A DNA stretch of 64,000 nt from JADLCX01 sp964630785 (GCA_964630785.1 CAZVZG010000022.1:1-64000), one strand, 5' to 3'; shown: positions 42,607-53,081, counted from the first letter of the stretch. Program-made: numbers and translations. The notes: generated by a model not told the origin, from the letters alone.

Positions 42607-44073
42607 TCAGCGCACCGGGGCCGTCGGCGATGCCTCGGCCGCCTTCGGTTCCACGGACCAGCCGCCGCCCAGCGCCTTGTAGAGCGAGATCAGGTCGGTC
42701 CCGACGTTCGTCTCGCTCTGGGCCAGCGCGGCCTGGCTGGCGTACAGGCGGCCCTGGGCGGTCAGAACGTCCAGAAAGTCGGTCTTGCCGCCCGTGTAAA
42801 GCTCAAGAGAAACATTCACCGCCTCGCGTCCCGCGGTGACCGATTCCGCGAGCGACGCGCGGCGTTCCTGCTCGCGGGTGAAGCCGACCAGGGCCGTCTC
42901 CACCTCCTGGAGCGCGACGAGCACCGCGGAGCGGTAGTTCAGCGCCGCCTGTTCCGCGACCTCCCGGGCCTGCGCAATGTTCCCCTGGATCTGCCCCCCC
43001 GTGAAGATCGGAAGGCTCACCGCCGGTCCGAACGACCAGAAGCGGTCGGCGATCGTTCCCAGCGACGAGAACTTCTGCCCCTGCGTGCCGAACGAGCCCG
43101 TGAGCGAGAAGCGCGGATACTGATCGGCAACGGCGACGCCGATGTTCGCGGTCGCGGCGTGCAGATCGGCCTCGGCGCGGCGCAGGTCGGGGCGGCGCTT
43201 GAGCAGCTCGGAAGGGAGCCCGACGGGGACCTTCTCGGGCGCGACGGGGAGCGGCGCGTAGGACGACAGCTCGTCCAGGAGCGCCCCCGGCTCCTTGCCG
43301 ACCAGAACGCTGAGCGAATAGATCGCGGCCCTGGCGTCCGACTCGAACGCGGGGATCTGCGAGGCCGTGAGCGAGACCTGCGCCTGAGCGTTGGCGACGT
43401 CGAGTGAACTGACGAAGCCCGCCTCGAACCGCTGGCGCGTGACGTCGAGCGTGTCCTGCTGGGCGATCACGGTCTCCCTGGCGATCGCGACCTGGTGCTG
43501 CGCGCCGCGCAACTGGAAGTAGGCGAGGGCGGTCTCGGCGACGATGGAGACAAGCACCGACTCGTGGTCGAAGTACGCCGAGTCGATCTGCGCATCGGCC
43601 GCCTCCACGCCGCGCCTGATCCCGCCGAACATGTCGATCTCCCACGTGGCGTCAAGCCCGGCGCGGAAGAGGTTTGTGGTGCTCTCACCGGCGTGGTCGC
43701 CGACCGTGACGGGAACCCGGCCCCTGGTGTAGGACGCGCCGGCGGACACGTCGGGATACAGACCGCTGGCCGCGACGGTCCTCGCGGCCCGGGCCTGCCG
43801 CAGGCGTGACTCGGCCTGGGCGAGGGAGAGGTTGTCGCGAGCGGCGAGGGCGACGATCCTGTCAAGCGTGGGGTCGTTGAACACCTTCCACCACCCCGTC
43901 ACGTCCGCCTCACTCGCCTCGCTCTTGCTGACCACGCCCGCGCCGGGCGCGGGGTCGATGCCGGTCCAGCCGGTCGGCGTGTCGATGCTCGGCGCGTGGT
44001 AGTCCGGGCCGACGGTGCAGCCGCCGATCGCGAGGGCGAGGGGGAGGAGCGGGGCCGGGCGCGGGCGTCTCAT
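42607..44073 (-). CDS. Outer membrane efflux channel, NodT/OprM type
   Basis: TolC-like channel that lets a MacAB-type pump release substrates across the outer membrane. The 488 residues start at the ATG at 44073 with a GAGG upstream and a lipoprotein signal ending LPLALAIGGC. The NodT start GCTVGPDYHAPSIDTPTGW is clear. Two coiled-coil repeats, for example LSLAQAESRLRQARAARTVA and IAQAREVAEQAALNYRSAV, and AGFVSSLDVANAQAQ with GGKTDFLDVLTAQGRLY mark the alpha-barrel helices. It is the last gene of the operon, ten bases after the permease. Confidence 0.93.
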   Translation of the reverse strand: MRRPRPAPLLPLALAIGGCTVGPDYHAPSIDTPTGWTGIDPAPGAGVVSKSEASEADVTGWWKVFNDPTLDRIVALAARDNLSLAQAESRLRQARAARTVAASGLYPDVSAGASYTRGRVPVTVGDHAGESTTNLFRAGLDATWEIDMFGGIRRGVEAADAQIDSAYFDHESVLVSIVAETALAYFQLRGAQHQVAIARETVIAQQDTLDVTRQRFEAGFVSSLDVANAQAQVSLTASQIPAFESDARAAIYSLSVLVGKEPGALLDELSSYAPLPVAPEKVPVGLPSELLKRRPDLRRAEADLHAATANIGVAVADQYPRFSLTGSFGTQGQKFSSLGTIADRFWSFGPAVSLPIFTGGQIQGNIAQAREVAEQAALNYRSAVLVALQEVETALVGFTREQERRASLAESVTAGREAVNVSLELYTGGKTDFLDVLTAQGRLYASQAALAQSETNVGTDLISLYKALGGGWSVEPKAAEASPTAPVR

Positions 44074-44083
44074 GCGGGTGTCC

Positions 44084-45438
44084 TCACTCGTAGCGCAGGG
44101 CTTCGATCGGGTCCAGTCGCGAGGCCTTCCACGCGGGGTAGAAGCCGAAGGTGATGCCGACAACCGCGGATACGGCGATGGAGGCGACGATCGCCTCGAC
44201 CGAAGCTGCGACGGGCCAGTGCAGGAACCGGTTGACCAGCACGGCGCTGCCGCGCCCGCACGCAAGCCCGACGATCCCGCCCATCAGGCACAGGACCGTC
44301 GCCTCGGTGAGGAACTGGCGCAGGATGTCGCGAGATCGGGCGCCCACGGCCATCCGCAGGCCGATCTCCCGCGTGCGCTCGGTCACCGAGACCAGCATGA
44401 TGTTCATGATCCCCACACCGCCCACCACCAGGGAGATGAGCGCGACGGCCAGGAGCAGGTTGGTCATCATCGTCGTCGTGGACGAGAGCGCGTTGGCCAT
44501 CTCGGTCATGTCGCGGATCGTGAAGTCGTCCGGCTCGCCGGGCCGGATGCGGTGCCGCTCGCGGAGCACCCGGGTAACCTGCTGGATCGCCGGCCTGGTC
44601 TGACCGGCCGACACCGCCGAGGCGACGATCTGATCGACGTTGGCGAAACGTACCGGCATGGGCGTATCCGCGGCCTGCGCCGCCGACGGCGCCGGGAAGA
44701 CGCTGGGAGCGCCCGGGAAGATCGAGTTGGTCGTCGCGGCCGAAGCGGAGTTTCCTCCGGCGGCCGCGCCGGAACCGGCCGACCCGACCACCCGGTACTT
44801 GATCGTGGTCCACGGGGCGAGAATGACGTCGTCCTGGTCGGAGCCGAAGGCGTTGGCGCCCTTGGGCGAGAGCACCCCGACCACACGGAACGCGACGTTC
44901 TGGATGCGCAGCTCCTTGCCCACGGGCGAGCGATCCAGGAACAGCTCGCGGACGATGGTCTGACCGACGACGCAGACGCGCGACGCGTTGCGGATGTCTG
45001 TCGGGGTGAACATGTCCCCGTTGGTCAGGTCCCTCCAATCACGCACGTCCAGGTACGCCGCCGACGTGCCGTAGATGAACTGCGGGACCCAGTTGCGGTC
45101 CTGGAAAATGACCTGCGTGCGGACGCGCACGATCGGGGCCGCGGCCGCGACCGACGGGCACTCGCGAAGGACGGCGTCGCAGTCCTCTGCCGTCAGCGTG
45201 AGCACGCTCCCCGCGCCGAACGAGACACCCCCGCTCGCGGCGGTCCCCGGCATAATGAGCATGTTGTTGGCGCCCATGCTGGCGATGGTTCGGGCGATCG
45301 ATCCGGAAGAGCCCTTGCCGATCTCCATCATGGCGATGACCGCGGCGATCCCGATGACGATCCCAAGCACGGTGAGCGCCGAGCGGGTGACGTTGCGACG
45401 GAGCCCGCGCAGGGCCATGCGAACGGTCCGGACCGTGG

Positions 45439-45442
<4 letters not shown>
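44084..45442 (-). CDS. MacB-like ABC transporter permease
   Basis: Inner-membrane permease of the MacB type, 452 residues. The first helix is in TRSALTVLGIVIGIAAVIAMMEIG, followed by a large periplasmic domain (about residues 45-320) with a Gly/Ala/Ser-rich loop near 230. Three C-terminal helices have LISLVVGGVGIMNIMLVSVTERTREIGLRMAVGA, the FtsX-like signature (quoted in parts). The start overlaps the ATPase stop as ATGA. Unlike E. coli MacB, the ATPase is a separate protein. It drives mechanotransmission of drugs, toxins or lipopeptides through the adaptor and channel encoded beside it. Confidence 0.93.
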
Positions 45443-46191
<749 letters not shown>

Positions 46192-46209
46192 GCTCGCGAC
46201 CCGGACGTA

Positions 46210-47553
46210 TCACCGGCCCCTTCCCGACCCGCCGCTCCCGCCCGTGCCCGCGGGTTGCTGCCCCCCGCCGCTCCGCCTGCGGAACTGCGGAGCGAACGGG
46301 TTGGTGCTCCCTCCCGCGCCCGCGGCCTGCACGACCTCCCCGGTCACCACGGCGTCACCCTCGGAGATGTTGTCGCCCGAGACCTCGGTTCGAGCCCCGT
46401 CGCTGAGTCCCGCGTGGACCTCTTCGGGCTGCGGGCGGCCGTCGCGGAGGACCCAAACGACGCCGTTGAGGGCCTTGGCGCCCTCGGCCCCGGGCGGGTG
46501 TGTGCCGGCGGAGGGGCGCTCTGCGCCGGTGTACCCCTCCGGGGCCCATCGCAGCGCCGCGTTGGGAACGCTCAGAACGCCGGTCCGCCGATCGACCACG
46601 AACACGACGTTCGCCGTGAGGTAAGGGAGCAGTTTCAGGCGGGAGTTGTCGGTCACAATCTCGACGGTGTACGTCACCACGTTCTGTGTCATGGTGGCGT
46701 TGAGGCGCACCTTGCGGACGACGCCGTCGAGCACGTCGCCCGGGAGCGCGTCTACCGTGTACGTCACCTTGTCGCCGGGGTGCACGTGCTCGATGTCCGC
46801 CTCGTTTACCTGCACCAGCACTTGCATCCGGGTCAGGTCCTTGGCGATCAGGAACAGGCTCGGCGCGTTGAAACTCGATACCACGGTCTGCCCCACGTCC
46901 ACCCGGCGATCGATGATGACGCCGTCCACCGGCGAGCCGATCTTGCAATACGCCAGGTTCTGGCGCGTGCGGCCGAGGGCCGCGTCCGCGGCCTCAACGG
47001 TCGCCTGCGCCTGAACGATCTGCGCGTTGGCCTGTTCGACCATCGCTCGGGCCTGCTCGAAGGACGATTGGGCCGCGTCGAAGTCCGCCTGCGAGAGGGC
47101 CCGCGAAGGTCCGAGTTTCTGGGCCCGGTCCCAGTCGCGCTGCGCCTGACCGAGCTTCGCCTGCGCCAACAGCAGGTTGGCGCGGCTGACCTCGACCTGC
47201 GCCCGGTTCTGCGAGAGCTGCGCCTCGGCCGCCGCCACGTCGGCGAGGTAGATCGTCTCGTCGATCTGGGCAAGCAGCATTCCCCGCGTGACGGTCGAGC
47301 GGTAGTCGATCGGCTTGCCCTCGGCGTCCACGCCCAGCGAGGCGATGAGGCCGTTCACCTGGGCCCCGACGTCCACCACTTCTTCCGGCACGATCGTGCC
47401 CACAGCGGTGATGGTGGAGACAAGGTTTGTGCGATCGACCTTGTCGGAGCGGTAGGTGACGCCGGTGCCTGTCCCGCGGTGCCAGCGCCACCCCAGGTAG
47501 ACGCCGCCGGCCGCGACGCACCCGACGATCAGCCAGATCACCAGACGCTTCAT
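46210..47553 (-). CDS. MacA/HlyD-type periplasmic adaptor
   Basis: Membrane fusion protein of 447 residues that links the permease to the outer membrane channel. One N-terminal helix (LVIWLIVGCVAAGGVYLGW) anchors it. A beta-barrel and lipoyl half (TITAVGTIVPEEVVDVGAQVNG) is followed by a long coiled-coil hairpin (about 100-200; AAAEAQLSQNRAQVEVSRANLLLAQAKL in parts) and the lipoyl return IGSPVDGVIIDRRVDVGQTV. The C-terminal 40 residues are Gly/Ser/Pro-rich. AGGAAG precedes the start, which overlaps the marR stop as ATGA. Confidence 0.92.
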   Translation of the reverse strand: MKRLVIWLIVGCVAAGGVYLGWRWHRGTGTGVTYRSDKVDRTNLVSTITAVGTIVPEEVVDVGAQVNGLIASLGVDAEGKPIDYRSTVTRGMLLAQIDETIYLADVAAAEAQLSQNRAQVEVSRANLLLAQAKLGQAQRDWDRAQKLGPSRALSQADFDAAQSSFEQARAMVEQANAQIVQAQATVEAADAALGRTRQNLAYCKIGSPVDGVIIDRRVDVGQTVVSSFNAPSLFLIAKDLTRMQVLVQVNEADIEHVHPGDKVTYTVDALPGDVLDGVVRKVRLNATMTQNVVTYTVEIVTDNSRLKLLPYLTANVVFVVDRRTGVLSVPNAALRWAPEGYTGAERPSAGTHPPGAEGAKALNGVVWVLRDGRPQPEEVHAGLSDGARTEVSGDNISEGDAVVTGEVVQAAGAGGSTNPFAPQFRRRSGGGQQPAGTGGSGGSGRGR

Positions 47554-48146
47554 GTTTTCTTCCTTTGAAGACGCCCGCCCGGCGGCGTCCGCCCTGGCTC
47601 TCGCGAGGCACGGAGGTCCTCGTCCAGGACACGCAAGTGCCGGCCCAGTTTTCGCAGCAGCGTCAGCAGTTGTGCACGCTCCGCGTCTCCGAGCCCGTCC
47701 ATCACCTCACTGACCCACGCCGCGTGGTCCCGCAGCCCGTGCCGGACAAGCTCGCGCCCCGCCGGCGACAGCGAGATCAACCGCGACCGCCGATCCTCCG
47801 GATCGCTCCGCCGGCACACCCATCCGGCCCGCACCATCCGCTCCAGCGTCGCGCCGAGGCTCGGCGGCCGCACCAGCAGCGCCGACCCCAGTTCGTGCAT
47901 ACGCGGCTCACCTTGCCCCGCTTCTTCAAGGCGCATGAGCGATCGCAGCACGCCCCATTGCGCCGGCGACAGGCCGACCCGCGAGAAGTGGTGTCCCGAA
48001 AGCCGGCGCATCAACCCGGCGACGCGGACGAGTTCGCGCAGCGATTCCTGCGCTGTGCCGGTGGGGACGGCCCCACGACGCCGAGCCGTCACCGGTGTGC
48101 GCTCCGCTCTCCCACCCCTCCCGTTCGCCGTCGTTTGTTCGCCCAC
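47550..48146 (-). CDS. MarR-family transcriptional regulator
   Basis: Winged-helix repressor likely to control the efflux operon it heads. The core SPAQWGVLRSLMRLEEAG, MHELGSALLVRPPSLGATLERMV and WVCRRSDPEDRRSRLISLSPAGREL are helices 3-4 and the wing of MarR proteins. The listed start is a GTG within an inverted repeat. A GTG at 48092 (after GGAGCG) gives 180 residues and may be the true start, because a TAGAAT box at 48152-48157 would place transcription near 48145. Its ligand is unknown. Its tail overlaps the adaptor start. Confidence 0.9.
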   Translation of the reverse strand: MGEQTTANGRGGRAERTPVTARRRGAVPTGTAQESLRELVRVAGLMRRLSGHHFSRVGLSPAQWGVLRSLMRLEEAGQGEPRMHELGSALLVRPPSLGATLERMVRAGWVCRRSDPEDRRSRLISLSPAGRELVRHGLRDHAAWVSEVMDGLGDAERAQLLTLLRKLGRHLRVLDEDLRASREPGRTPPGGRLQRKKT

Positions 48147-48150
48147 GAAC
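48137..48150. promoter_or_regulatory. Inverted repeat at the marR start, candidate operator
   Basis: GTTCG and CGAAC arms around CCCA, just downstream of a TAGAAT -10-like box on the minus strand (48152-48157). The position is right for MarR autoregulation. Confidence 0.45.
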
Positions 48151-48484
48151 TATTCTACGCACGCAACACAACCCGGCGGAACACGACCACGCCACTCCGT
48201 CGAGAGGCGCGGCCGACCGCGCGATTCTCGGGTCACGCTCAAGGTCCGCTCTATGGAGCAAGGGCCGGTGGTCGCCAACCCTCCACCGATCCGTCTCTGC
48301 TCGAACTCTCGCCGCTTACACAAGAACGAGGGCGTCGCGGGTATTCAAGGACCCCATCGTGCCGAATCCGGCACAGCCAACGCCCGAGCGGGTCGGAACC
48401 GGCGCGGCAACGGCCGAGCCTCGCAGGTCGCTCAACGACCGACCCTTACGAGCGATCGGTGACAACCGAGACACATGCCGAAAG
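48151..48484. other. Gene-free stretch between marR and tRNA-Glu
   Basis: About 330 bases with no credible gene. Short open frames lack ribosome-binding sites and protein-like composition. A hairpin GTGCCG-AATC-CGGCAC lies at 48359-48374. The marR promoter is at the left edge, and the tRNA 3' end is at the right edge. Confidence 0.6.
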
Positions 48485-48559
48485 TGACCCCGGCGGGATT
48501 CGAACCCGCGTTACCTCCGTGAAAGGGAGGTGTCCTAGACCAGGCTAGACGACGGGGCC
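48485..48559 (-). tRNA. tRNA-Glu (anticodon UUC)
   Basis: On the minus strand the cloverleaf begins GGCCCCG and ends CGGGGTC plus an A discriminator. The anticodon arm is CCTCC-CTTTCAC-GGAGG, with TTC reading GAA/GAG. The T arm is GCGGG-TTCGAAT-CCCGC. The D loop is long (AGCCTGGTCTAGGACA). No CCA is encoded. The arms pair fully apart from one G-T pair in the acceptor. Confidence 0.96.
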
Positions 48560-48681
48560 TGAAAGGCGGGCCGATTCTAGACCGGCTGGATGCGGACAGG
48601 ACCGAGAAAACGGCGGCGGGAGCGGCGCTGGGCCGGTTATCGGCGGTCAACTCCGCACGCCGAACGGCCGATAGGGGTGAT

Positions 48682-49191
48682 ATGAGCGGTGCCGCGCCGA
48701 TCGCCCTGACTGCCACGACACCCGTCCCGCCGCCCTCACGCGGGAGGGTGATCTTCAAGAGGCTGTTCACGCTTGCCTCCGGGCTCGGCGTGTTCGTGCT
48801 GGTCGCGAGTGTGGTCGATCCGCAGTCTTCGCCCGCTGGGCAGGGCGACCTGGCCGTGAACGTGCCGCACCTCAACGCGGCCCAGTTGCAGGCTGTCGAG
48901 CAGCGGCTGCTCGCCCGTCGCCACCCCATGAACTGGCCCACGCTCGGACTGCTCGAAGGGCCCGAGTATCTCACGCTGATTCACTCTTCGCCGGACGGGC
49001 CGCGATACACGGTGTGTGCGCTCAACGGCCGCGTGCTGCTGGCCGATCTGCCCGCGGACGACGTGTACAGGGGGTTCCCGACGCTCGACCTCATGGGGAT
49101 GCGTGTGGATCCACCCGACCCCGCCGGGTCCATGCGGCCAGACGGTGAGCCCCTGATGCTCGCCGACCCCGGCGCTCAGTTCCCGGATTGA
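48682..49191 (+). CDS. Membrane-anchored protein of unknown function
   Basis: Protein of 169 residues. A GC/Pro-rich cytoplasmic start is followed by one helix (LFTLASGLGVFVLVASVVDP, residues about 28-47) and an extracytoplasmic domain with LNAAQLQAVEQRLLARRHPM and LGLLEGPEYLTLIHSSPDGPRYTVCALNGRVLLADLPADD (quoted in parts). The YTV...L-GRVL-ADL pattern looks like a small beta domain. AGGGGTG precedes the ATG. It is 15 bases upstream of the phosphorylase gene and may be co-transcribed. I do not recognise it. Confidence 0.7.
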   Translation: MSGAAPIALTATTPVPPPSRGRVIFKRLFTLASGLGVFVLVASVVDPQSSPAGQGDLAVNVPHLNAAQLQAVEQRLLARRHPMNWPTLGLLEGPEYLTLIHSSPDGPRYTVCALNGRVLLADLPADDVYRGFPTLDLMGMRVDPPDPAGSMRPDGEPLMLADPGAQFPD

Positions 49192-49206
49192 GATACGCTT
49201 GGGCCG

Positions 49207-49902
49207 ATGTCGGCCGAGGAACAACGCTCCACCCGATTCACCGTGCTGTGCCCGATGAGCATCGAGCGACGGGCCGTCGCGCGCGCGTTGCGTCGGACCG
49301 TCCTGTACGGCGTCGAGATTGTGCAAACGGGCATTGGAAAGGAGGCGATCGTGCGCGCGGTGGAGCGCGCCGGCCGCGCAGGCGGGGTCTTTATTCTGGC
49401 CGGTGCCTGCGGGGCGCTCACGCGCGTGGATGATGTGCCCGTGGTGTCGCGGGTCATCGACGAGCATGGCAGCACGTGGAGCACCGGACGCCCCGGCGGC
49501 GTTACGCTCATCGGCGTTGATCGGGTGGTCTCGACGCCCGCCGCCAAACGGGAACTCGCAAAGACGACCGGCGCGGCCATCGTGGATATGGAGTCCCACT
49601 CGTTCATCGCGGCGTGCCAGCGCCTGGACGTGCCGTGGGGCATCGTCCGCGGCGTGAGCGATACACCCGAGGAAACCCTGCCGCACGAGGTGCTGGACTG
49701 GATCACCCCCGCGGGCGACACGCGGACTCTGCGGGCGGTGCGCGACATGGCCCGACACCCGAGATTGATCGGGCACATCGCCGTCGTCATGCGGCGGAGC
49801 AACCGCGTTCTTCCCCGCGTGGGTGAAGCGGTGGCGGGCATGATCCGCGAACACGCCGCTGAACACGGCGTCGGCGCACATCGGGCGGTTCCGGCCGCGT
49901 GA
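49207..49902 (+). CDS. Nucleoside phosphorylase superfamily protein
   Basis: Protein of 231 residues with the purine-nucleoside phosphorylase fold. GIGKEAIVRAVERAG and FILAGACGALTRVDDVPVVS form the phosphate and sugar region. AAIVDMESHSFIAACQRLDVPW carries the Met-Glu-Ser site that holds the ribose, and IVRGVSDTPEE contributes the catalytic Asp. It could be a methylthioadenosine/SAH nucleosidase or a hopanoid-type HpnG-like phosphorylase. The first 15 residues are atypical. The gene metK, also in this window, fits a link to SAM recycling. The specificity is not decided. Confidence 0.82.
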   Translation: MSAEEQRSTRFTVLCPMSIERRAVARALRRTVLYGVEIVQTGIGKEAIVRAVERAGRAGGVFILAGACGALTRVDDVPVVSRVIDEHGSTWSTGRPGGVTLIGVDRVVSTPAAKRELAKTTGAAIVDMESHSFIAACQRLDVPWGIVRGVSDTPEETLPHEVLDWITPAGDTRTLRAVRDMARHPRLIGHIAVVMRRSNRVLPRVGEAVAGMIREHAAEHGVGAHRAVPAA

Positions 49903-49912
49903 GACGTTCATC

Positions 49913-50674
49913 GTGAGCCAACGAGCCGACCAAGCCCGACACCCGATCACGCCGCTGCCGCGGGGCATCCGCGGGGCGGGTTCGATCGTCGTGTTCGGCG
50001 GCGGGTTCGACCCGATCCACCGTTGGCACACGGCCGTGGCGGCCGCGGCGAGGCGGCGCGCCGGCAGCGGATCGGGGGCCTGGGTGCTGTTCGTGCCGGC
50101 CGCACGCTCTCCGCTCAAAGCGGACGGGCCGGTGGCGGTTGACGGCGATCGCGTGGAGATGATCCGCCGGGCCACGCGGCGCATGGCCCGCGTCGGGGTG
50201 TGGACCGACGAGATCGATCGTGCTGATTCCGAGCGTGCCCCGAGCTATTCGATCGACACGCTGCGCCGACTGCGCGATCGCTTGCCGCGATCGACCGTGC
50301 TGTGGATGCTCATCGGCGCAGACCAGGCGGTGAACTTCCACCGCTGGCGCGAATACCGCGAGGTGATGCGGCTCGCGCGCCCGCTTGTCGCGCTGCGCCC
50401 ACCGTTCGGGAGCATCTCGACCTACGCCCGAGCGATGGAGCGGACCGGCGCATGGACCGAGTCGGAACTCGTCGAATGGGGCGCGACGGTCGTGCCGTGC
50501 AGCGTTCGGGCGGTGTCGTCCACGCGGGCTCGGCGCGCGGCCGCGCGAGGCGACCGCGAGTCATTGAACACCATCGTGGCTCCCGCGGTGGCCTCGTGGA
50601 TCGTGCGGCGCGGGCTGTACCGTCACCGGACCTCGGACTCACGCCGGGTCCGGAGCCCGCGCAAGCCCATCTGA
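49913..50674 (+). CDS. nadD: Nicotinate-nucleotide adenylyltransferase
   Basis: Adenylates nicotinate mononucleotide in NAD synthesis. FGGGFDPIHRWHTAVA (about 28-43) holds the GxFDPxHxxH nucleotide site. APSYSIDTLRRLRDRLP and VLWMLIGADQAVNFHRWREY are typical NadD substrate-loop motifs, and AVSSTRARRAAA is the ISSTxIR motif. The start is a GTG 10 bases after the phosphorylase gene. Twenty-odd extra residues at the N-terminus and a basic C-terminal tail (SDSRRVRSPRKPI) extend it to 253 residues. Confidence 0.92.
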   Translation: MSQRADQARHPITPLPRGIRGAGSIVVFGGGFDPIHRWHTAVAAAARRRAGSGSGAWVLFVPAARSPLKADGPVAVDGDRVEMIRRATRRMARVGVWTDEIDRADSERAPSYSIDTLRRLRDRLPRSTVLWMLIGADQAVNFHRWREYREVMRLARPLVALRPPFGSISTYARAMERTGAWTESELVEWGATVVPCSVRAVSSTRARRAAARGDRESLNTIVAPAVASWIVRRGLYRHRTSDSRRVRSPRKPI

Positions 50675-50743
50675 GCGGCGGTTTTGCTCTGCGTTTCCAA
50701 CGTTCGGGGGTGAACACACTCGGGGCGGGCTCTACACTTTCCG

Positions 50744-51718
50744 ATGCCTGAGCACGAACTGCCGGACTGGGCATTTCCCCTGGGCTCGGCCGAGCGCCTC
50801 GCGGCGTTCGAGTCCGAGGTGCTTGGCTTCTTCGCCGCGCGCGGGCTCGAGGTCACCATGAGCGACGGTGTGGTCACGCCGACGGGCGGCACCGCGGCCG
50901 CGATGCGCCAGCAGCAGTGGGGGTTGGCCAACCTGCTCCAGACCTGTGCCCGGGCGTCGGAGGACAACTGGGGCGAGATCGTGCGGAGCCACTTCACCAC
51001 GCTGCTCAACGCGCAGCGAGCGGCCCAGGAATCTGAGATCGAGTCGATCGACTATCGTGCGATCCGCGGCCGCCTGGCCGTGCGGCTGTGGGAAGAAGGC
51101 GCGCTGGGCAGCGCCACCGGAGCGGGCGGTGGCGCGGCCATCGGGCGCATGGTGACCCGCGAGGACCTCCCCGGCCTGCTCACCGTGCTGAGCATGGACA
51201 TGCCGCAGATGGTCCGCACCGTGCCCGCATCCGAGGCCGACCTGTGGGGCAAGAGCCGCGACGACATCTTCGCCCAGGCGATCGCCAACCTCAAGGGGCA
51301 GGCCGATCAGAAGATCGAGGCCCACGAGATCGGCGACGGGGGGATCGTCGTTTCGGTGGTCGGTGAGTCGCACTTCATCGCCTCGCTCGCGCTGACCATC
51401 GAGCGGTTCCCGGAACTGGTCGGCAAGCACGGCTCGTTCGTGGGCCTGCCCACTCGCCACGTGATGCTGGTCTCGCCCTTCGGCGGGCTCGACGCGCTCA
51501 AGAGCTTTCAGCACCTGATCGTGGTCACGCAGAAGTGGTACAACGACGGACCGGGCTCGCTCTCTGAGCGCGTGTGGTGGTACCGGCCCGGCGGCGCGGG
51601 CCGACCGGCGCAGTGGTTCGAGGTGCCCTTCGAGTTGGAAGGCCAGACGCTCAGCGTGTCGCCGCCGCCGGAACTGGTTGAACTCATGGAAGACCTGGCC
51701 GGACCAGAACAGGCCTGA
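50744..51718 (+). CDS. Conserved cytoplasmic protein of unknown function
   Basis: Protein of 324 residues, no signal peptide or membrane segment. The N-terminal third is helical (LGSAERLAAFESEVLGFFAA; WGLANLLQTCARASEDNW), then RSHFTTLLNAQRAAQ. The C-terminal half is alpha/beta, with GGIVVSVVGESHFIASLAL, GLPTRHVMLVSPFGG and NDGPGSLSERVWWYRPGG. The spacing is reminiscent of DUF1444 proteins, but I cannot confirm it. It lies 69 bases after nadD and converges on metK. Confidence 0.7.
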   Translation: MPEHELPDWAFPLGSAERLAAFESEVLGFFAARGLEVTMSDGVVTPTGGTAAAMRQQQWGLANLLQTCARASEDNWGEIVRSHFTTLLNAQRAAQESEIESIDYRAIRGRLAVRLWEEGALGSATGAGGGAAIGRMVTREDLPGLLTVLSMDMPQMVRTVPASEADLWGKSRDDIFAQAIANLKGQADQKIEAHEIGDGGIVVSVVGESHFIASLALTIERFPELVGKHGSFVGLPTRHVMLVSPFGGLDALKSFQHLIVVTQKWYNDGPGSLSERVWWYRPGGAGRPAQWFEVPFELEGQTLSVSPPPELVELMEDLAGPEQA

Positions 51719-51726
51719 AGCGGCGC

Positions 51727-52926
51727 TCAAACCAGCTTCTTGAGCGCTTCGGCCTTGTCGGTCTTCTCCCAGGCGAAGAACTCAAGGCTTGGTCCGCGGT
51801 GCTCGCGAAGGATGCGGTCGAAGTATTGCCCGGTGCAGGGCTTGCGCCCGAAGTGGCCGTGCTTGGCGGTGGTCGAATAGATCGGCGTGCGGAGCTTGAG
51901 CGTCTCGATGATGCCCTTGGGCGTGAGCGAGAACGTGTCGCGGATGGCCTTCGATATCTTGGCCTCGTCGGCCTTGTTGGTGCCGAAGCAGTCCACGTAG
52001 ACGCTGGTGGGCTCGGCCACACCGATCGCGTAGCTGAGCTGGATCTCGCAGCGGTCGGCCAGACCGGCCGCGACGACGTTCTTGGCGATGTACCGGGCCA
52101 TGTACGCGCCCGAGCGGTCCACCTTGGTCGGGTCCTTGCCGCTGAAGGCCCCGCCGCCGTGCCGGCCCATGCCGCCGTAGGTGTCCACGATGATCTTGCG
52201 CCCGGTCAGGCCGGTGTCGCCGTGGGGCCCGCCGATCTCGAAGCGCCCCGTCGGGTTCATGTGAATGGTGATCCCCGGGTTCCACCATTGCCCGAGCACG
52301 GGCTTGACCACGTGCTCGATGACCTCGTTCCGCAGGTCCTTCTGCCGGTCGTTCCAGGTCGGGTCGTGCTGAGTGGAGAGCACAACCGTGTCGATGCGGA
52401 CCGGCTTGTCGTCCTGATACTCGACGGTGACCTGGCTCTTGGCGTCCGGACGCAGGCCCGCGATCTTGCCGGACCGGCGGCACTCGGCCTGGCGCTCGAC
52501 GAGGTGGTGGCTGATCTGGATCGGCAGCGGCATCAACTCCGGCGTGTCCTTGCACGCGAAGCCGAACATCATGCCCTGGTCGCCCGCGCCGTCGCGGTTG
52601 ACGCCCATCGCGATGTCGCTGGCCTGCTTATTGATGGCGACCATCACGCCCGCCGAGTCGGCGTCGAAGCGCATGTCGCCCGAGGTGTACCCGATCTCGC
52701 GGATGGTCTCGCGGACCAGGTCCGGGATGCTGACGTAGGTGTTGGTCGTGATCTCGCCCGCGACCACCACGAGCCCGGTGCAGCACAGCGTCTCGCAGGC
52801 CACGCGGCTGAACGGGTCGTCGGCCAGCATCGCGTCGAGGATTGTGTCGGAGATCTGGTCGGCCACCTTGTCGGGATGGCCCATCGAGACGGATTCGGAG
52901 GTGAACAGGCGGGTCTGCTGGGGCAT
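51727..52926 (-). CDS. metK: S-adenosylmethionine synthetase
   Basis: Makes SAM from methionine and ATP. TRLFTSESVSMGHPDKVADQISD is the ATP/metal start motif (residues 5-27, quoted in short). GAGDQGMMFGFAC (the GAGDQG loop) binds methionine, and DTYGGMGRHGGGAFSGKDPTKVDRS is the signature (GGGAFSGKD). The 399 residues fit bacterial MetK. The ATG at 52926 gives the standard start. The 155 bases upstream show no clear SAM riboswitch. It converges on the 324-residue protein with an 8-base gap. Confidence 0.97.
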   Translation of the reverse strand: MPQQTRLFTSESVSMGHPDKVADQISDTILDAMLADDPFSRVACETLCCTGLVVVAGEITTNTYVSIPDLVRETIREIGYTSGDMRFDADSAGVMVAINKQASDIAMGVNRDGAGDQGMMFGFACKDTPELMPLPIQISHHLVERQAECRRSGKIAGLRPDAKSQVTVEYQDDKPVRIDTVVLSTQHDPTWNDRQKDLRNEVIEHVVKPVLGQWWNPGITIHMNPTGRFEIGGPHGDTGLTGRKIIVDTYGGMGRHGGGAFSGKDPTKVDRSGAYMARYIAKNVVAAGLADRCEIQLSYAIGVAEPTSVYVDCFGTNKADEAKISKAIRDTFSLTPKGIIETLKLRTPIYSTTAKHGHFGRKPCTGQYFDRILREHRGPSLEFFAWEKTDKAEALKKLV

Positions 52927-53081
52927 GGTCGGCTCTCTCTTGCCGCCGGGGGCGGCGGGGAAATGACAGGGTGCAGGGTAGGCGCGGGGCGTCCGCCGTT
53001 GGGCGGGGTCATGGCCGATCTCCGGGGCGCTCCCGAGCCTCACGGACGACAAGTCCGGCATCCATCGGATAGACTCTTGGC

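Noticed and set aside
52927..53081. SAM riboswitch before metK.
   Set aside because: The 155-base leader shows no SAM-I/II type conserved core or terminator pair that I can recognise.
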